The notes beneath the pieces are model-generated. The model worked only from the letters and a program-made list of their open reading frames with translations, did no database searches and had not been told where the DNA came from. The position numbers and the translations under genes were made by a program. Of a stretch of DNA of 64,000 nt, positions 41,932-50,443 are shown one piece after another. Each line of letters begins with the position of its first letter. Position 1 is the first letter of the stretch. Source of the stretch: Chitinophagales bacterium (GTDB lineage Bacteria > Bacteroidota > Bacteroidia > Chitinophagales > Saprospiraceae); assembly GCA_022360175.1 (NCBI GenBank), contig JAKSDI010000058.1, forward strand, positions 1 to 64,000, in the 5' to 3' direction.

Positions 41932-43007
41932 TCCTCTGTCAAGACTTCATCTTCTCCTTCCACCTCGGCTGGCTTTTTAAGCTGGCCGATGGCATTTTCA
42001 TGTAACTCTCTATATTCTGAACGATTGCGAGCTACATCCATTGCCAGGAAGAGTGCCCTACGGAATGAAGAAGGATCCGCCATATTTTTTCCAGCAAGGT
42101 CAAAAGCTGTACCATGGTCAGGCGAGGTGCGCACAAAAGGTAAGCCAGCAGTAAAATTCACCCCATTACCAAAGGAAAGTGCTTTAAATGGTACAAGGCC
42201 CTGATCATGATACATAGCCATAATACCATCATACTTAAGGTGTTTGCCAGAGCCAAAGAAGCCATCCGCAGCGAAAGGCCCCATTACCAGCACTCCCTTC
42301 TTTTTAAGTTCAACGATCGCCGGGCGTATCATTTTTTCTTCTTCTGTCCCTAAAACACCTCCATCTCCCGCATGAGGATTGAGCCCTAATACGGCAATAG
42401 TAGGTTTTTCGATACCAAAATCTACTTTAAGGGTATCATTCAAAACCTGTATCTTATCAATGATAAGTTTTTTATTAATTGTTTTGACTACCTCGCTTAG
42501 TGGCAGATGGTTAGTGACTAATCCTACTCTTAATCCATCATTTACCATCAACATGAGGCTTTCATTTCCTTCCCCCAGTTCTTTAGTCAAATATTCGGTA
42601 TGGCCTGGAAAAGGGAAATTGGCCATTTTGATTGCTTCTTTACTAAGCGGTGCAGTTACTAAAGCATCTATTTTACCTTCTTTTAAATCTTTCGTTGCTG
42701 CTTCGAGAGATCGAATGGCAAATTGCCCACTTTCTTCTGATGGGCTCCCCAGGTTAATATTTACATTTTCCTGCCAGCAGTTTATTATATTGACTTTCTC
42801 AGAATTCAACTTTTCTAAATCTCGAACAGAAAAAAAGTCAAATTCTTTATCCACTATATTTTTATGGTAAGAAACAACTTTTGACGATCCATACACAATA
42901 GGTATGAACATTTGCGGTATTTTTGGGTGGCCGAGTGTTTTTAGGATGACTTCTAGTCCGATTCCATTGATGTCTCCTATACTTATGCCTATCTTTAGCT
43001 TTTTCAT
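41928..43007 (-). CDS. pdxA: 4-hydroxythreonine-4-phosphate dehydrogenase
   Basis: 359 residues. Motifs KIGISIGDINGIGLEVILK at the start, the metal-binding PGHTEYL, AVLGLNPHAGDGG, and MYHDQGLVPFK near the C-terminal third. PdxA oxidises 4-phospho-hydroxythreonine for pyridoxal-5-phosphate synthesis, so the cell uses the DXP-dependent B6 route; pdxJ is not here. The C-terminal 20 residues are acidic and not conserved in the family. Its promoter TACTTTTG lies at 43043-43036 on the minus strand, 29 nt before the ATG. Confidence 0.96.
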   Translation of the reverse strand: MKKLKIGISIGDINGIGLEVILKTLGHPKIPQMFIPIVYGSSKVVSYHKNIVDKEFDFFSVRDLEKLNSEKVNIINCWQENVNINLGSPSEESGQFAIRSLEAATKDLKEGKIDALVTAPLSKEAIKMANFPFPGHTEYLTKELGEGNESLMLMVNDGLRVGLVTNHLPLSEVVKTINKKLIIDKIQVLNDTLKVDFGIEKPTIAVLGLNPHAGDGGVLGTEEEKMIRPAIVELKKKGVLVMGPFAADGFFGSGKHLKYDGIMAMYHDQGLVPFKALSFGNGVNFTAGLPFVRTSPDHGTAFDLAGKNMADPSSFRRALFLAMDVARNRSEYRELHENAIGQLKKPAEVEGEDEVLTED

Positions 43008-43030
43008 TTCACTGCTTACTTGTAAATAAG

Positions 43031-43043
43031 AAACGCAAAAGTA
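43031..43043 (-). promoter_or_regulatory. pdxA promoter -7 element
   Basis: Minus-strand TACTTTTGCGTTT (43043-43031), matching TAnnTTTG, 29 nt upstream of the pdxA ATG. The identical 13-mer precedes nadA. It overlaps the upstream region of divergent rsmA. Confidence 0.5.
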
Positions 43044-43062
43044 AGCATTTTAAACGAGACCA

Positions 43063-43839
43063 TTGAAAGCCAAAAAATCATACGGACAACACTTTCTAAC
43101 CAATAAAGCTTATGCTGCTCGTATTGCCGACAGCCTAAGCCTACTGGGAGCTAGCTATCAACAAGTAGTTGAAGTCGGGCCTGGAAAGGGAATGCTAACC
43201 CAGTATTTGTTAGAAAAAGAGCTGGACCTTCTAGCTATTGAAGCGGATCAAGATATGTTTGACTATCTACAGGACTATCTTGGGCTGAAGGAAGAACAGT
43301 TGCTCAAAGCCAATTTCTTAAGAGTAGACCTCGCTGAAGCAGTTCAGAAGAAACCCTTTGGCCTAATTGGCAATTTCCCTTATAACATCTCTTCTCAGAT
43401 CCTTTTCAAGATGCTCGAATACAAAGAATATATCCCTGAGATGGTGGGAATGTTTCAAAAAGAAGTAGCAGAAAGGGTAGTGGCTCCTCCAGGTAATAAG
43501 ACCTATGGTGTGATCAGTGTACTTGTTCAAGCCTATTATGAAGGAGAATACCTCTTTACTGTTAGTAAAGGAAATTTTTCTCCTCCTCCAAAAGTACAAT
43601 CAGCGGTAATTCGGTTAAGCCGAAAAGAAGATCAAGAACTAGGCTGTGATGCAAAATTATTTCGACAGGTAGTAAAAGGTGCCTTTAGCCAGCGTCGGAA
43701 AATGTTGCGCAATACAATGAAGTCATTCATAAAAGAATCTGAAATATTAAAAGATGTATTCTTCGAACAACGGCCAGAAAGATTGAGTGTAGAGGACTTT
43801 GTACAATTGACCAATTTGGTAGCAAGCAACAGGACATGA
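43063..43839 (+). CDS. rsmA: 16S rRNA (adenine1518/1519-N6)-dimethyltransferase
   Basis: 258 residues. KsgA/RsmA signatures: SYGQHFLTNK, VEVGPGKGMLTQYL (SAM site), IGNFPYNISSQI (NxPY), MFQKEVAERVVAPPGNKTYG. It dimethylates two adenines near the 3' end of 16S rRNA in late 30S assembly. The start codon is TTG at 43063; no ATG is available in frame near the conserved N-terminus. Divergent from pdxA (55-bp gap). Confidence 0.96.
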   Translation: MKAKKSYGQHFLTNKAYAARIADSLSLLGASYQQVVEVGPGKGMLTQYLLEKELDLLAIEADQDMFDYLQDYLGLKEEQLLKANFLRVDLAEAVQKKPFGLIGNFPYNISSQILFKMLEYKEYIPEMVGMFQKEVAERVVAPPGNKTYGVISVLVQAYYEGEYLFTVSKGNFSPPPKVQSAVIRLSRKEDQELGCDAKLFRQVVKGAFSQRRKMLRNTMKSFIKESEILKDVFFEQRPERLSVEDFVQLTNLVASNRT

Positions 43840-43941
43840 TCTTTTGGCCCTTTTCAGGGCTATTGAACTATTTATAAGGCCGTAACCTTATTATGCTAGA
43901 CAAGAATCAATATAGATTTAACTTTCAAAACAAATTTTCAA

Positions 43942-44388
43942 ATGAGTCTGGAAAAGAAAATTGCGGAAGACTTAAAAGCAGCAATGAAAGCAAAAGACCA
44001 ACAAGCATTAAGAGGCATTAGAGCTATTAAAGCTGCTATATTGTTGGAAAAAACTAAAGGTGGAGATACCAGCATTTCAGAAGGTGATGAAATTAAGATT
44101 CTTCAAAAGCTGGTAAAGCAGCGTAAAGACTCTCTGACCATCTATCAGGAACAAGGGCGCGAAGACCTTGCTCAAACAGAGAAAGAGGAAATAGAAATAA
44201 TAGAACGCTATCTGCCAGAACAAATGTCGGCAGAAGAATTAGAAGCAGAACTCAAGGCAATCATTGCAGAAACAGGAGCTTCTTCCATGCGTGATATGGG
44301 TAAGGTAATGGGGCTAGCTAGCAAGAAATTTGCCGGCAGAGCTGATGGTAAAACCATTTCTGCTAAAGTAAAAGAATTATTAGGGTAA
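43942..44388 (+). CDS. GatB/YqeY domain protein
   Basis: 148 residues, a full-length YqeY protein, which is the tail domain of GatB on its own. Typical segments are LEKKIAEDLKAAMKAKD, GDEIKILQKLVKQRKDS, EIEIIERYLPEQMS, GASSMRDMGKVMGLASKKF and DGKTISAKVKELL. It is thought to bind tRNA but has no demonstrated amidotransferase activity. Located about 100 bp downstream of rsmA. Confidence 0.93.
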   Translation: MSLEKKIAEDLKAAMKAKDQQALRGIRAIKAAILLEKTKGGDTSISEGDEIKILQKLVKQRKDSLTIYQEQGREDLAQTEKEEIEIIERYLPEQMSAEELEAELKAIIAETGASSMRDMGKVMGLASKKFAGRADGKTISAKVKELLG

Positions 44389-44517
44389 GGATAGGGATGG
44401 TGAGTAAGTGATTGGTCTTGTATCTCTAAAGACTAAAGAGGGAAACTGAAACACTGAATACTGAAGATTATTACTTACTTTAGCGCCCGAATTTCAAAAC
44501 CAAATTATAGCAACAAA

Positions 44518-46044
44518 ATGGATGTTGGATTCTTAAAAGAATTGGGGTTAGGTGCAAAAAATGCAGGTACCAGTACAGGTGCCAATACCCTTGATTCAGG
44601 AAAATATATTGACTCTTACTCTCCAGTAGATGGTCAGCTTATCGGTAGTGTAAGCGAAACTACAACGGAAGAGTATGAGCAAGTGATGAAAACTGCTCAG
44701 GAAGCTTTCCAAAAATGGAGAGATCTTCCTGCTCCAATGCGTGGAGAAATCGTACGCCAATATGGCCTTGCTTTACGCAAATATAAAGACCCTCTGGGAA
44801 GGTTAGTTTCCTATGAAATGGGTAAAAGCTTACAGGAAGGCTGGGGTGAAGTACAAGAAATGATTGACATTTGTGACTTCGCTGTTGGACTTTCTCGCCA
44901 GCTTTATGGATTGACTATGCATTCTGAGCGCCCTCACCATCGCATGTATGAGCAGTGGCACCCACTAGGGATTGTAGGTATTATTTCTGCCTTTAACTTC
45001 CCTGTAGCTGTTTGGTCATGGAATGCTATGATTGCAATGGTATGTGGAGATGTTTGTGTATGGAAAGCATCTGAAAAGGCACCTTTATGCTCAGTAGCTT
45101 GTCAGAATATTCTTCGAGAAGTACTTGCAGAAAATGAGGTTCCTGAAGGCGTTTCGTCTATTATCAATGGAGACTACAAGATAGGAGAAATGATGACTAA
45201 TGATCATCGCATTCCTCTAGTATCTGCTACCGGTAGTACTCGTATGGGCAAAATAGTAGGTGCTACTGTTGCGGGGCGTATGGGTAAAACCATTTTAGAA
45301 TTGGGTGGCAACAACGCCATCATTATCACTCCTAGTGCAGATATGAATGTGGTACTCACTGGTGCTTTATTTGGTGCAGTAGGTACATGCGGACAACGTT
45401 GTACTTCTACTCGTCGTCTTATCATTCACGATAGTGTATACGATGAAGTTAAGGAGAAACTTACAAGAGCCTATGGCCAATTGCGCATTGGCAATCCATT
45501 AGATCAAAACAATCATGTAGGCCCTCTTATAGATAAAGGAGCTGTAGATAGTTACTTAAATGCTATAGAAGCAGCTAAAAAAGAAGGGGCTAACTTTCTT
45601 GTAGAAGGAGGAGTACTAGAAGGAGAAGGATATGAGAGTGGTTGTTATGTTAAGCCTTGTATTGCAGAAGTTGAGCATGATTATGATATCGTTCATGCAG
45701 AGACATTTGCTCCTATTTTGTATTTGATTAAGTACAACGATCTGGAGGAGGCAATTACTTATCAGAATGAGGTTCCTCAAGGGCTTTCTTCTGCTATCAT
45801 GACAAACAACATGCGAGAAGCAGAGCGTTTCTTGTCTGTAGCAGGTTCTGACTGTGGTATTGCTAATGTTAATATCGGTACGAGTGGAGCGGAAATTGGT
45901 GGAGCATTTGGTGGTGAAAAAGAAACAGGTGGTGGCCGCGAAAGTGGTTCTGATTCCTGGAAAGCTTATATGCGCCGTCAAACTAACACGATCAACTATA
46001 GTGCTGAAGTACCTTTAGCACAGGGTATTAAGTTTGATTTATAA
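44518..46044 (+). CDS. ALDH7-type aldehyde dehydrogenase (piperideine-6-carboxylate / aminoadipate semialdehyde dehydrogenase-like)
   Basis: 508 residues, the length of ALDH7. NAD-binding and catalytic segments are clear: SATGSTRMGKIVGAT, ELGGNNAIIIT with the catalytic Glu, and GTCGQRCTSTRR with catalytic Cys295. The EIGGAFGGEKETGGGRESGSD near the end is typical of AMADH enzymes that oxidise piperideine-6-carboxylate to aminoadipate in lysine degradation. No other lysine-catabolic gene is nearby, so the specific substrate is inferred. The 3' end has a strong hairpin shared with the convergent Rpn gene. Confidence 0.94.
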   Translation: MDVGFLKELGLGAKNAGTSTGANTLDSGKYIDSYSPVDGQLIGSVSETTTEEYEQVMKTAQEAFQKWRDLPAPMRGEIVRQYGLALRKYKDPLGRLVSYEMGKSLQEGWGEVQEMIDICDFAVGLSRQLYGLTMHSERPHHRMYEQWHPLGIVGIISAFNFPVAVWSWNAMIAMVCGDVCVWKASEKAPLCSVACQNILREVLAENEVPEGVSSIINGDYKIGEMMTNDHRIPLVSATGSTRMGKIVGATVAGRMGKTILELGGNNAIIITPSADMNVVLTGALFGAVGTCGQRCTSTRRLIIHDSVYDEVKEKLTRAYGQLRIGNPLDQNNHVGPLIDKGAVDSYLNAIEAAKKEGANFLVEGGVLEGEGYESGCYVKPCIAEVEHDYDIVHAETFAPILYLIKYNDLEEAITYQNEVPQGLSSAIMTNNMREAERFLSVAGSDCGIANVNIGTSGAEIGGAFGGEKETGGGRESGSDSWKAYMRRQTNTINYSAEVPLAQGIKFDL

Positions 46045-46060
46045 AATCTGCTTATTTATG

Positions 46061-46095
46061 AAAAAGCCTGCTTTATTTTTTAAAGCGGGCTTTTT
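46061..46095. terminator. bidirectional terminator between the ALDH and Rpn genes
   Basis: 15-bp stem, AAAAAGCCTGCTTTA (46061-46075) against TAAAGCGGGCTTTTT (46081-46095), with one G-U pair. T-rich on both strands. It is 17 nt beyond the dehydrogenase stop and 3 nt before the end of the Rpn gene. Confidence 0.88.
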
Positions 46096-46097
46096 CA

Positions 46098-47054
46098 TTA
46101 TTGATCGTTATCTATCGTTTCATCATTATTGATGACCAATTTTATTTCTTCCGGAGCCTTTTCCGCTATTACATCTTCTACAAAACTTTCAGATACAGAC
46201 AGTAAATCACAAATAGTCTCCACATCAAATCCCTTTGCAAGCATTTTTTGAGTCGATACTATTTTAGACAACTTAAGTTCATATCTGCCCTTTGCTCTTC
46301 CCTCTTTCGCCCCTTCCTTAATTCCTTCTTTTATCCCCTTTTCCATTCCTTCCCTCATCCCCACTTCTTCAGCCTCCTTCTTAACCTGCTTGTACCAGTA
46401 ATTTTGAGTTATATCTATTGTAAATGGCATTTCTTGAATGGTTTTTGCTGTTAACACATCGAGGTTTCGTGCTTGTGATAACAAGTTAAGTTGATTAAAG
46501 CATTTTTGCAACTCATTATCATTAGTACTCACTTCGCGTAGCCGCTTGATTATTAAACGAATAATAGCCTCTGGCGGTTCTCCTTTAAAGTCGGCGAGCA
46601 CTGCCAGTAATATTTCTTCAGGAATATCTGAACGGATAAAATCACTACTATCCATAGCCTGGAGATCAATCAGTTGAAAACCTCTATACACTAAAGGTTC
46701 TGGCAAAATCCGCTCCATTTTGATCTTTTGTTTACCAAAATAGATGACAAAATGCCGAATTTCTATCCCTGGATGCCTACGTTGTATCATACCATGATAC
46801 TCTCCAACCCGATACAGCATTTCAGAATCATAGGTACTTTGGTATTCCAAATGCAAAATAAATGCTTCTCCACCTTGAGTAGTGATTTTTTTAAGGTAAT
46901 CAACTCCTCGCTTAGTGGTAGCATTAAATTCTGTACCAAGTGGTTCACTTTTGTAAATAGTGATTCCCATTTGTCGTTGTAGGAGAGGAAGGACTAATTT
47001 CTCTAAATTTTCCTTGAAAATATTGTCATAATTGTGAGAGCTACGTTTCATCAA
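46098..47054 (-). CDS. Rpn family recombination-promoting nuclease / putative transposase-like protein
   Basis: 318 residues. N-terminal PD-(D/E)xK-like region: DNIFKENLEKLVLPLLQ, GVDYLKKIT, and HLEYQSTYDSEM with the ExQ-like catalytic pair. The Rpn family makes mobile or recombination-linked endonucleases in many bacteria. Toward the C-terminus there is a run of GxxxG-like repeats (REGMEKGIKEGIKEG), low complexity, then a long helix and an acidic tail. Intact length argues for a functional gene; no partner or inverted repeats are adjacent. Converges on the ALDH gene at a shared terminator. Confidence 0.88.
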   Translation of the reverse strand: MMKRSSHNYDNIFKENLEKLVLPLLQRQMGITIYKSEPLGTEFNATTKRGVDYLKKITTQGGEAFILHLEYQSTYDSEMLYRVGEYHGMIQRRHPGIEIRHFVIYFGKQKIKMERILPEPLVYRGFQLIDLQAMDSSDFIRSDIPEEILLAVLADFKGEPPEAIIRLIIKRLREVSTNDNELQKCFNQLNLLSQARNLDVLTAKTIQEMPFTIDITQNYWYKQVKKEAEEVGMREGMEKGIKEGIKEGAKEGRAKGRYELKLSKIVSTQKMLAKGFDVETICDLLSVSESFVEDVIAEKAPEEIKLVINNDETIDNDQ

Positions 47055-47067
47055 AGTAAAACAAATA

Positions 47068-47100
47068 AAAAACCAAATAATTTGAAACTATTTGGTTTTT
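47068..47100 (-). terminator. terminator of the nucleotidyltransferase operon
   Basis: 12-bp stem AAAAACCAAATA (47068-47079) / TATTTGGTTTTT (47089-47100) with a 9-nt loop. On the minus strand it ends in a T-run, closing the transcript of the gene at 47129-48031. Confidence 0.82.
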
Positions 47101-47128
47101 TATTTAAAAAGAAATATTCTCTTTCACA

Positions 47129-48031
47129 TCAAATGCTCCACAAAACCTCTGGATACATTCCTTGCTCTACTAAATTATCAAAAGCATTTACCACCATTTC
47201 CTTATCTTCTTTATACGTAACACCGTACCATTTTTCCTGATTTGGTATTACACTTAGTTTTATTTGCCCTGAATTGATCAGATTATTAATAACGAGTGGG
47301 ATATAAAATTCTGCACGGGGCTGATCTTGATGATTTTCCACAAACTCCAGGAATTGCTTCCTCGTTATTTCAAATATATTTGGGTGGAAACCCCAAAAAT
47401 TCATAGAGACGAGTGCTTCTGAAGAGAGTTCATGACGACCTCCTTCTTCTTCATATGTGATCCCTTTTTCTGATCGCTGTACCTTATGCCGTTCTACTAC
47501 ATCTGTCAAGTAACCTTTTTCATCTACATAACAGACTCCACGGTTAACATGGCCTGCATCCGACAATGTTTTATTTAATTCATAACCAATCATAGAGTAA
47601 TGATCTGGAGCACACTCATTGGTTAGAAACGCTGCCATAGACTGAAAACTACTGATACCGTAGTAATCATCTGCATTAATTACTGCAAAAGGAGTATCTA
47701 CTACTTCTTTTGCTACTAGCACGGCATGCCCTGTTCCCCAGGGTTTTTCTCTTTCAGGAATATTTGTCAATCCTTCAATAGGAGAATCAATAGCCTGAAA
47801 AGCATAAGCTACTTCTATTTTATCTTCGAATTTATTCCCGAAAGTTTTGCGAAAAGCATCTTCAATATCTTTACGGATAACAAAAACAACTTTTCCAAAA
47901 CCTGCCCGAATGGCATCGTAAATGGAATATTCGATAATAACTTCCTGATTAGGCCCTACTCCATCTAATTGCTTTAGGCCTCCATATCGACTGCCCATAC
48001 CAGCAGCCAAAATAACTAAAGTTGGCTTCAT
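47129..48031 (-). CDS. sugar nucleotidyltransferase (NTP-transferase family)
   Basis: 300 residues. The nucleotide-binding N-terminus LVILAAGMGSRYGGLKQLDG is a variant of the GxGxRxxxxTxxxPK signature, with GSRYGGLKQ in the loop and a Lys downstream. VINADDYYG is the conserved metal Asp region. Such enzymes make NDP-sugars or activate other metabolites; this form resembles the nucleotidyltransferases of Bacteroidota without a fixed sugar. It is preceded, 4 bp upstream on the same strand, by the 230-aa membrane protein gene. Confidence 0.88.
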   Translation of the reverse strand: MKPTLVILAAGMGSRYGGLKQLDGVGPNQEVIIEYSIYDAIRAGFGKVVFVIRKDIEDAFRKTFGNKFEDKIEVAYAFQAIDSPIEGLTNIPEREKPWGTGHAVLVAKEVVDTPFAVINADDYYGISSFQSMAAFLTNECAPDHYSMIGYELNKTLSDAGHVNRGVCYVDEKGYLTDVVERHKVQRSEKGITYEEEGGRHELSSEALVSMNFWGFHPNIFEITRKQFLEFVENHQDQPRAEFYIPLVINNLINSGQIKLSVIPNQEKWYGVTYKEDKEMVVNAFDNLVEQGMYPEVLWSI

Positions 48032-48035
48032 GTGA

Positions 48036-48728
48036 TTATAATATACTTTTATGTTTATGATCGTTTTTATTTCTTCTTATATGCAAAATAAATTCATTTA
48101 CTCTCTTTTCTACTCTTGTGTAATGCCAGGCAGTGCCTAATATTAGAATAGAACATGCGATGAGGAAAGTAGTGATGCGAGATGCTTCAACTACAGGTAC
48201 ATGAATTTTATAAAATGGGCGCACAAATAATACTTCCAGTCCAATAATAAAAGCAGTAAGCAGCAACAAAAATATACTTACAGCTTTAGCATGATCCAGA
48301 ATAACAGGTTCTTTTTTTCTCAAACATTTCTTCAAAAATAAAATTACCTCTTCATTATAAGAATCTATCCGCAACAACTCCTCCAGTATGTATTGGGCAT
48401 CATCATACTCCCTCAGGTTGTAATAAGAAGCAGCTTTCCGAAAAAGCAGCTTCTGAAATACGTCATCTCCTTTGTATCGCTTAATATTGCTAACTATAAC
48501 CAATTCAAGAGCTGGATCTACCATCAACAAATGTTTTTGATGAAATCCAACTTCAAACAAAGCATTGGTATAAGCGTAAAGCAAGACAAAATATTCTTCC
48601 TCATCCAGTTTTAATATTGCTTCTTCATTCTTTTCATAAAAATGAATGATACCGCGGTAATTCATCTCTTCAATTTCCTTGAAGTCGCGAAATATTTTAG
48701 AATAATATGTTGATTGGTATGACGGCAT
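48036..48728 (-). CDS. membrane protein with TPR-like N-terminus (230 aa)
   Basis: 230 residues. The N-terminal 140 residues are helical pairs like tetratricopeptide repeats (YYNLREYDDAQYILEELLRI). Two TM helices lie at about 148-170 (VSISIFLLLLTAFII region) and 185-205 (FLIACSILILGTAWHY). The C-terminus is basic. No signature of a known family. It precedes the nucleotidyltransferase gene by 4 bp, so the two are probably cotranscribed. Confidence 0.7.
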   Translation of the reverse strand: MPSYQSTYYSKIFRDFKEIEEMNYRGIIHFYEKNEEAILKLDEEEYFVLLYAYTNALFEVGFHQKHLLMVDPALELVIVSNIKRYKGDDVFQKLLFRKAASYYNLREYDDAQYILEELLRIDSYNEEVILFLKKCLRKKEPVILDHAKAVSIFLLLLTAFIIGLEVLFVRPFYKIHVPVVEASRITTFLIACSILILGTAWHYTRVEKRVNEFILHIRRNKNDHKHKSIL

Positions 48729-48772
48729 CTATATATTTAAGCCCTAGCTATACAACTACAAAGAAAAAACTC

Positions 48773-49537
48773 TTATACATCTAATGGCTGTAGTGCATAC
48801 AAGACAGGCTTGCTTGGGCTAACATCTATTTCAAAACTGGCAATTTGAATATTTAATAAATATAAACCGTCAGGTACAGAATTGTTTACATAAATTAACT
48901 CAGAAATGGTAGAATTTTTTCTTGTCTGTTCTGGGTATTGCCAAAAAGCTTTATGCCCTAGAAGCTCCCCACCATCTTCTTCTCTATCTACCGATGGTAA
49001 ATCAACCAATAAATGTTTTATCCCCTTTTTTACTATCCACTGCATCGCTTCATGATGAATATAAGGAGGATTGCTGCCAGAGTATTTAGTTTGCTTTTTG
49101 AAATCATCATTAGGCATCGTTCGAATCACTAATGCTTCCTGTAATTCTATACCTTCTAAAGCCTGTTCTAATTGATCCCGCAAAATAACCCGATCGCCAT
49201 TGTCTAATTTTGTGGGATAGACACTGGTTAAGATTGCCGGAAAATGAAATTCTTCCAAACACTGATTAATGGCATAAGGTTCTATTGCTATATGCCCAAC
49301 ACATTCTGTATGTGTACCATTACCATGAGGATTAATGCGAACATTCATAAAGTTGACAACCCCACCTTGAGCGGTAGCTCCTATGAAGTCACCTGCTACT
49401 ACTGGGCTTGTTTCAAAATAAGGAGCATAAAAACAATTGACTCCTTTTTCTCCTTCCCATAAAGGAATGGAAATATCAATTGGCTGTGAAAAATCTATTG
49501 AATATGCCTGTTCGTTAATTGTAACTTGCCCTTTCAT
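48773..49537 (-). CDS. cyclase family / arylformamidase-like metal hydrolase
   Basis: 254 residues. Cyclase-family (PF04199) pattern: FSQPIDISIPLWEG, MNVRINPHGNGTHTECVGHI, which carries the HGTHxE-like metal motif with Glu where the family often has Asp, and GIKHLLVDLPSVDREEDGG. Members include the kynurenine formamidase KynB, cyclases and hydrolases. The kynureninase 46 kb away fits a tryptophan route, but this is only a possibility. It starts 20 bp after the stop of the NAD kinase gene, on the same strand. Confidence 0.85.
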   Translation of the reverse strand: MKGQVTINEQAYSIDFSQPIDISIPLWEGEKGVNCFYAPYFETSPVVAGDFIGATAQGGVVNFMNVRINPHGNGTHTECVGHIAIEPYAINQCLEEFHFPAILTSVYPTKLDNGDRVILRDQLEQALEGIELQEALVIRTMPNDDFKKQTKYSGSNPPYIHHEAMQWIVKKGIKHLLVDLPSVDREEDGGELLGHKAFWQYPEQTRKNSTISELIYVNNSVPDGLYLLNIQIASFEIDVSPSKPVLYALQPLDV

Positions 49538-49557
49538 ATGCTATTTAATCTATCCTT

Positions 49558-50442
49558 CTAATGATTTCTTGAATCACTTCCCCAGGTAAGTTTGGTCCGT
49601 ATAGTTTCCATAAAACCCGTATCCTGTAAACGCACTAATTTAATGCTAAAATCATTTTTCCGCACTGCCAGCTGATGAGCAGCCGTTACCGATTCAAAGC
49701 GAGAATCTAGTGTACAGAGGAAGTTTTCTGCTCGTCCTTCTACCTCAAAAGAAATAACAGCATCATCAGAAATCACCACTGGCCGCACATTTAAATTATG
49801 TGGTGCTACTGGTGTTAGTACAAAATTGCCAGAGTTGGGAAATATAATTGGGCCCCCACAACTTAGAGAGTAACCGGTAGACCCCGTAGGAGTAGCAATA
49901 ATCAAACCATCTGCCCAATAAGAATTTAGATATGCTCCATTAATAAAAGTATGGATGGTAATCATTGATGACGTATCCCTCTTGAGTAATGTGCAGTCAT
50001 TGAGTGCAAAGCGCACATCTCCAAACATTGGAAGATTAGATTCCAGATAAAGCATCCGGCGTTCATCAATGATATACATTCCTCGCTTGATCAAGCTGAT
50101 CGCTTCTTGTATCCTTTTCTTTTCTATACTCGCCAAAAAGCCGAGCCTTCCCAGATTAATTCCCAAAATGGGTACACAATGCTCCCTGATATGAGTCGTT
50201 GCTGCTAATATAGTACCATCTCCCCCTAAGGTGATAAAAAAATCAAAATGACGGCCTCTGAAATCATCATAGCCTTCAAAAACCTGGATATCCTGTTTAA
50301 ACTGGATGACATCTTCGATCTGATTGAAATATGGAGCGTATACATGAGCGTCTATCTCTTCATCGTGCAGGGCATCAAAGAGACTTTGGATATGAGGTTG
50401 GTCTTTTTCTTTAAAGACTTTACTAAAAACGACGACCTGCAT
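49558..50442 (-). CDS. nadK: NAD kinase
   Basis: 294 residues. The ATP/NAD site motif GGDGTILAA is near residue 73, followed by NLGRLGFLA, YWADGLIIATPTGSTGYSLSCGGPI and VRPVVISD. It phosphorylates NAD to NADP using ATP. Its last base and the first of the next gene are separated by only 20 bp from the cyclase gene, and the upstream barrel gene ends 1 bp before its start, so a three-gene operon (barrel protein, nadK, cyclase) is likely. Confidence 0.96.
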   Translation of the reverse strand: MQVVVFSKVFKEKDQPHIQSLFDALHDEEIDAHVYAPYFNQIEDVIQFKQDIQVFEGYDDFRGRHFDFFITLGGDGTILAATTHIREHCVPILGINLGRLGFLASIEKKRIQEAISLIKRGMYIIDERRMLYLESNLPMFGDVRFALNDCTLLKRDTSSMITIHTFINGAYLNSYWADGLIIATPTGSTGYSLSCGGPIIFPNSGNFVLTPVAPHNLNVRPVVISDDAVISFEVEGRAENFLCTLDSRFESVTAAHQLAVRKNDFSIKLVRLQDTGFMETIRTKLTWGSDSRNH

Positions 50443-50443
50443 G

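Noticed and set aside
46098-47054. Insertion sequence containing the Rpn gene
   Set aside because: No terminal inverted repeats or target duplications; flanked by ordinary gene terminators.
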